NCBI RefSeq assembly: GCF_022760755.1
Contig: NZ_JAIVFP010000001.1
Location: 2,398,001-2,462,000, forward strand
From: Candidatus Rhodoblastus alkanivorans
GTDB lineage: Bacteria; Pseudomonadota; Alphaproteobacteria; Rhizobiales; Beijerinckiaceae
DNA: 64,000 nucleotides
Direction of reading: 5' to 3'
Part shown: positions 62,555 to 64,000 of the stretch, piece after piece
Position numbering within the stretch: the first letter of the stretch is position 1
Layout of the letters: each line of letters opens with the position of its first letter
The notes under the pieces: model-generated
Told to the model about the DNA's origin: nothing
What the model saw: the letters and a program-made list of their open reading frames with translations, nothing else
Database searches by the model: none
Program-made: the position numbers and the translations under genes

Positions 62555-64000
62555 CGGAATTCCTCCTTGCCGCGACCCTCGCCGCGCCTCTGGCGCTGTT
62601 GGCGGCCTGTTTCGTCAAGGATTGGCGGCCGCGTGCGCTCGCCTGGCAATTTCTGGCGCCCGCGCCGGGTCTCGCCGCCGGCCTCCTTGGCCTTCGCGGC
62701 GCGCCGGTTTCGCTCGATCTGCCGTGGCTGGGCGTCACCCTGCGGCTCGATCCTCCCGGTGCGCTGTTGCTGGTCTTTGCCGCTTTGCTGTGGATCGTCG
62801 TCGGCGCGGCGCTGCGTCGCGACAAGGCGTCCGATGAGCGTTTCGGGATTTCCTGGCTTTTGACCATGACCGGCAGCCTCGGCGTCTTCGTCGCCGGCGA
62901 TCTCGTTTCATTCTATTTGCTCTACGCCCTGGTCAGTATCCCGGCCTTTGGGCTGTTCGCTTTTTCCGACGATCCGGAAAAGAAGCGCGCGGGCGCGATC
63001 TATATGGCCTTCGCGCTTTTCGGCGAGGCTTTGCTGCTGCTGGCTTTCGCTCTCCTTGCGGCGGGCGAGCCACATGGGAGCGCGCGGATCGCCGACATCA
63101 CGGCGGCTTTGCCGTCTTCGCCCTATCGCGACGCCGTCGGCGTCCTGATCGTTGCCGGTTTCGGGATGAAAATGGGCCTCATCCCGTTCAACGGCTGGAT
63201 GCCGCTCAATTATGGCGCGGCCCCGATCCCCGTCGCCGCGGTGCTCAGCGGCGCGGGCGTCAAGGCCGGCGTCATCGGCCTCATCCGCTTTCTGCCGCTC
63301 GGCGCTCCGATGGCGGGCATGGGCGAGGCGCTGGCGACGCTGGGATTCCTGTCCGCCTTTTACGGCGTCGCCGTTGGCCTGACCCAGCACAATCCCAAGA
63401 CCATCCTGGCCTATTCGAGCATCAGCCAGATGGGGGTCGTCGCCGCCGCGCTCGGCCTCGGGCTCGCGGCGGGAGCGCCATCGGCGGCCGGCGACATGGC
63501 CTTCTATGGCGCCAATCACCTGCTGGTGAAAGCAGCTCTGTTCCTGACCATCGGCGCCCTCGCCGCGCGCCAAAAGTCGGGAACGGAGCCCTTGTCCGGC
63601 TGGCCGCTTGCTCTGGCCGGCGCGCTCGCCTTGAGCCTTGCCGGCCTGCCCTTCACCGGGGGCGCCCTGGCCAAGCTCGCGTCGAAAGCGCAATTCGTCA
63701 CCGGCTGGCCGGCCTTTCTGGCGGCGCTTTCCTCGATCGGCAGTGCGATCCTGATGACCCATTTCGTGACGCGCCTCGCATCGCCGACGCCGGAAGGCGC
63801 CCGAGATACGGCTCAAGAAACGCCTGCCGCTCTCGTGCGCTTCTGGCCGGCGCTGGGGCTTGGCGCGCTTCTTCTGCCCTGGTTCTTCGCCGCCCATCCC
63901 GGCGAAGCGCTGAAACTCGACAAAATCTGGGACGGGCTGTGGCCGGTCGCGACCGGCGTCGCGCTGGCTTTCGGCTTTCAGCGCAGCGGCCTTTCCGCGC
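62551..64000 (+). CDS. second NuoN/NuoL/MnhD-like proton-conducting subunit, partial
   Basis: 483 codons visible, TTG start overlapping the TGA of mnhD, no stop before the window end. Family motifs VAGDLVSFYLLYALVSIPAF, MKMGLIPFNGWMPLNYGAAP (with the conserved Lys) and YGANHLLVKAALFLTIGALA are present. With two such subunits and a fused B, the complex is nearer to Mbh/Mbs-type modules than to canonical Mrp; a true MrpA is not seen in the window but may follow. Confidence 0.88.
   Translation, partial: MTEFLLAATLAAPLALLAACFVKDWRPRALAWQFLAPAPGLAAGLLGLRGAPVSLDLPWLGVTLRLDPPGALLLVFAALLWIVVGAALRRDKASDERFGISWLLTMTGSLGVFVAGDLVSFYLLYALVSIPAFGLFAFSDDPEKKRAGAIYMAFALFGEALLLLAFALLAAGEPHGSARIADITAALPSSPYRDAVGVLIVAGFGMKMGLIPFNGWMPLNYGAAPIPVAAVLSGAGVKAGVIGLIRFLPLGAPMAGMGEALATLGFLSAFYGVAVGLTQHNPKTILAYSSISQMGVVAAALGLGLAAGAPSAAGDMAFYGANHLLVKAALFLTIGALAARQKSGTEPLSGWPLALAGALALSLAGLPFTGGALAKLASKAQFVTGWPAFLAALSSIGSAILMTHFVTRLASPTPEGARDTAQETPAALVRFWPALGLGALLLPWFFAAHPGEALKLDKIWDGLWPVATGVALAFGFQRSGLSA

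Noticed and set aside
62908-63897. Minus-strand open frame over the last antiporter subunit
   Set aside because: Shadow of the plus-strand NuoN-like gene, no family features.

Overview
The window is GC-rich DNA with very tight gene packing. The gene content points to an alphaproteobacterium of the order Hyphomicrobiales, probably near Beijerinckiaceae/Methylocystaceae: homodimeric pyruvate dehydrogenase with lipoyl domains on both E2 and E3, ErpA, an alphaproteobacterial-type dGTPase, CcoG next to a copper P-type ATPase, OpgC, and a giant membrane-anchored coiled-coil protein. The taxon is inferred from family knowledge, not from a marker gene.

Layout. 1-1.8 kb: end of an Mla/MCE-type lipid ABC transporter (ATPase, MlaD-like protein, auxiliary lipoprotein). 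1.9-9.3 kb: a 2456-residue repeat protein on the minus strand. 9.6-16.6 kb: housekeeping and small-metabolism genes (Hpt protein, enol-lactonase-like hydrolase, radC, map, a frameshifted COG4705 membrane protein, FkbM methyltransferase, CinA-like protein, amino-acid ABC ATPase, 2OG-Fe(II) oxygenase-like protein). 16.7-21.6 kb: a small membrane protein, copA with a C-terminal CopZ-like domain, and ccoG. 21.6-25.4 kb: a coiled-coil protein, a membrane protein with a roadblock-like and an OmpA domain, and a Rab-like GTPase. An IS630 element sits in the few bases between the first two genes. 25.4-31.1 kb: aceE-aceF-lpdA. 31.2-34.9 kb: lutABC and a divergent-looking FadR-type regulator with matching operators. 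35-39 kb: kinase/AAA fusion, SGNH protein, OpgC, ErpA, then a parS-like site. 39.4-43.1 kb: a single-chain restriction-modification enzyme carrying an in-frame DUF559 nuclease insert bounded by palindromic repeats. 43.4-48.9 kb: dgt, EthD protein, hom, GST, recJ.

49-55.8 kb is an accessory patch directly after tRNA-Glu. An AT-richer two-gene unit has been broken by IS5 and by an IS3-family element that itself carries a complete IS66. Target-site duplications let the original reading frame be traced across the insertions. 55.8-56.6 kb is decayed DNA. 56.6-64 kb holds an AI-2E-type permease, a YaiI-family protein and an Mrp/Mbh-like cation antiporter operon that runs off the window.

The two best candidates for undescribed systems are the coiled-coil/roadblock-OmpA/GTPase unit (21.65-25.4 kb) and the IS-shattered two-gene unit after tRNA-Glu (49.28-55.76 kb). 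The DUF559 insertion into the restriction enzyme and the possible internal start that would give a free CopZ from copA are the best single-gene observations.
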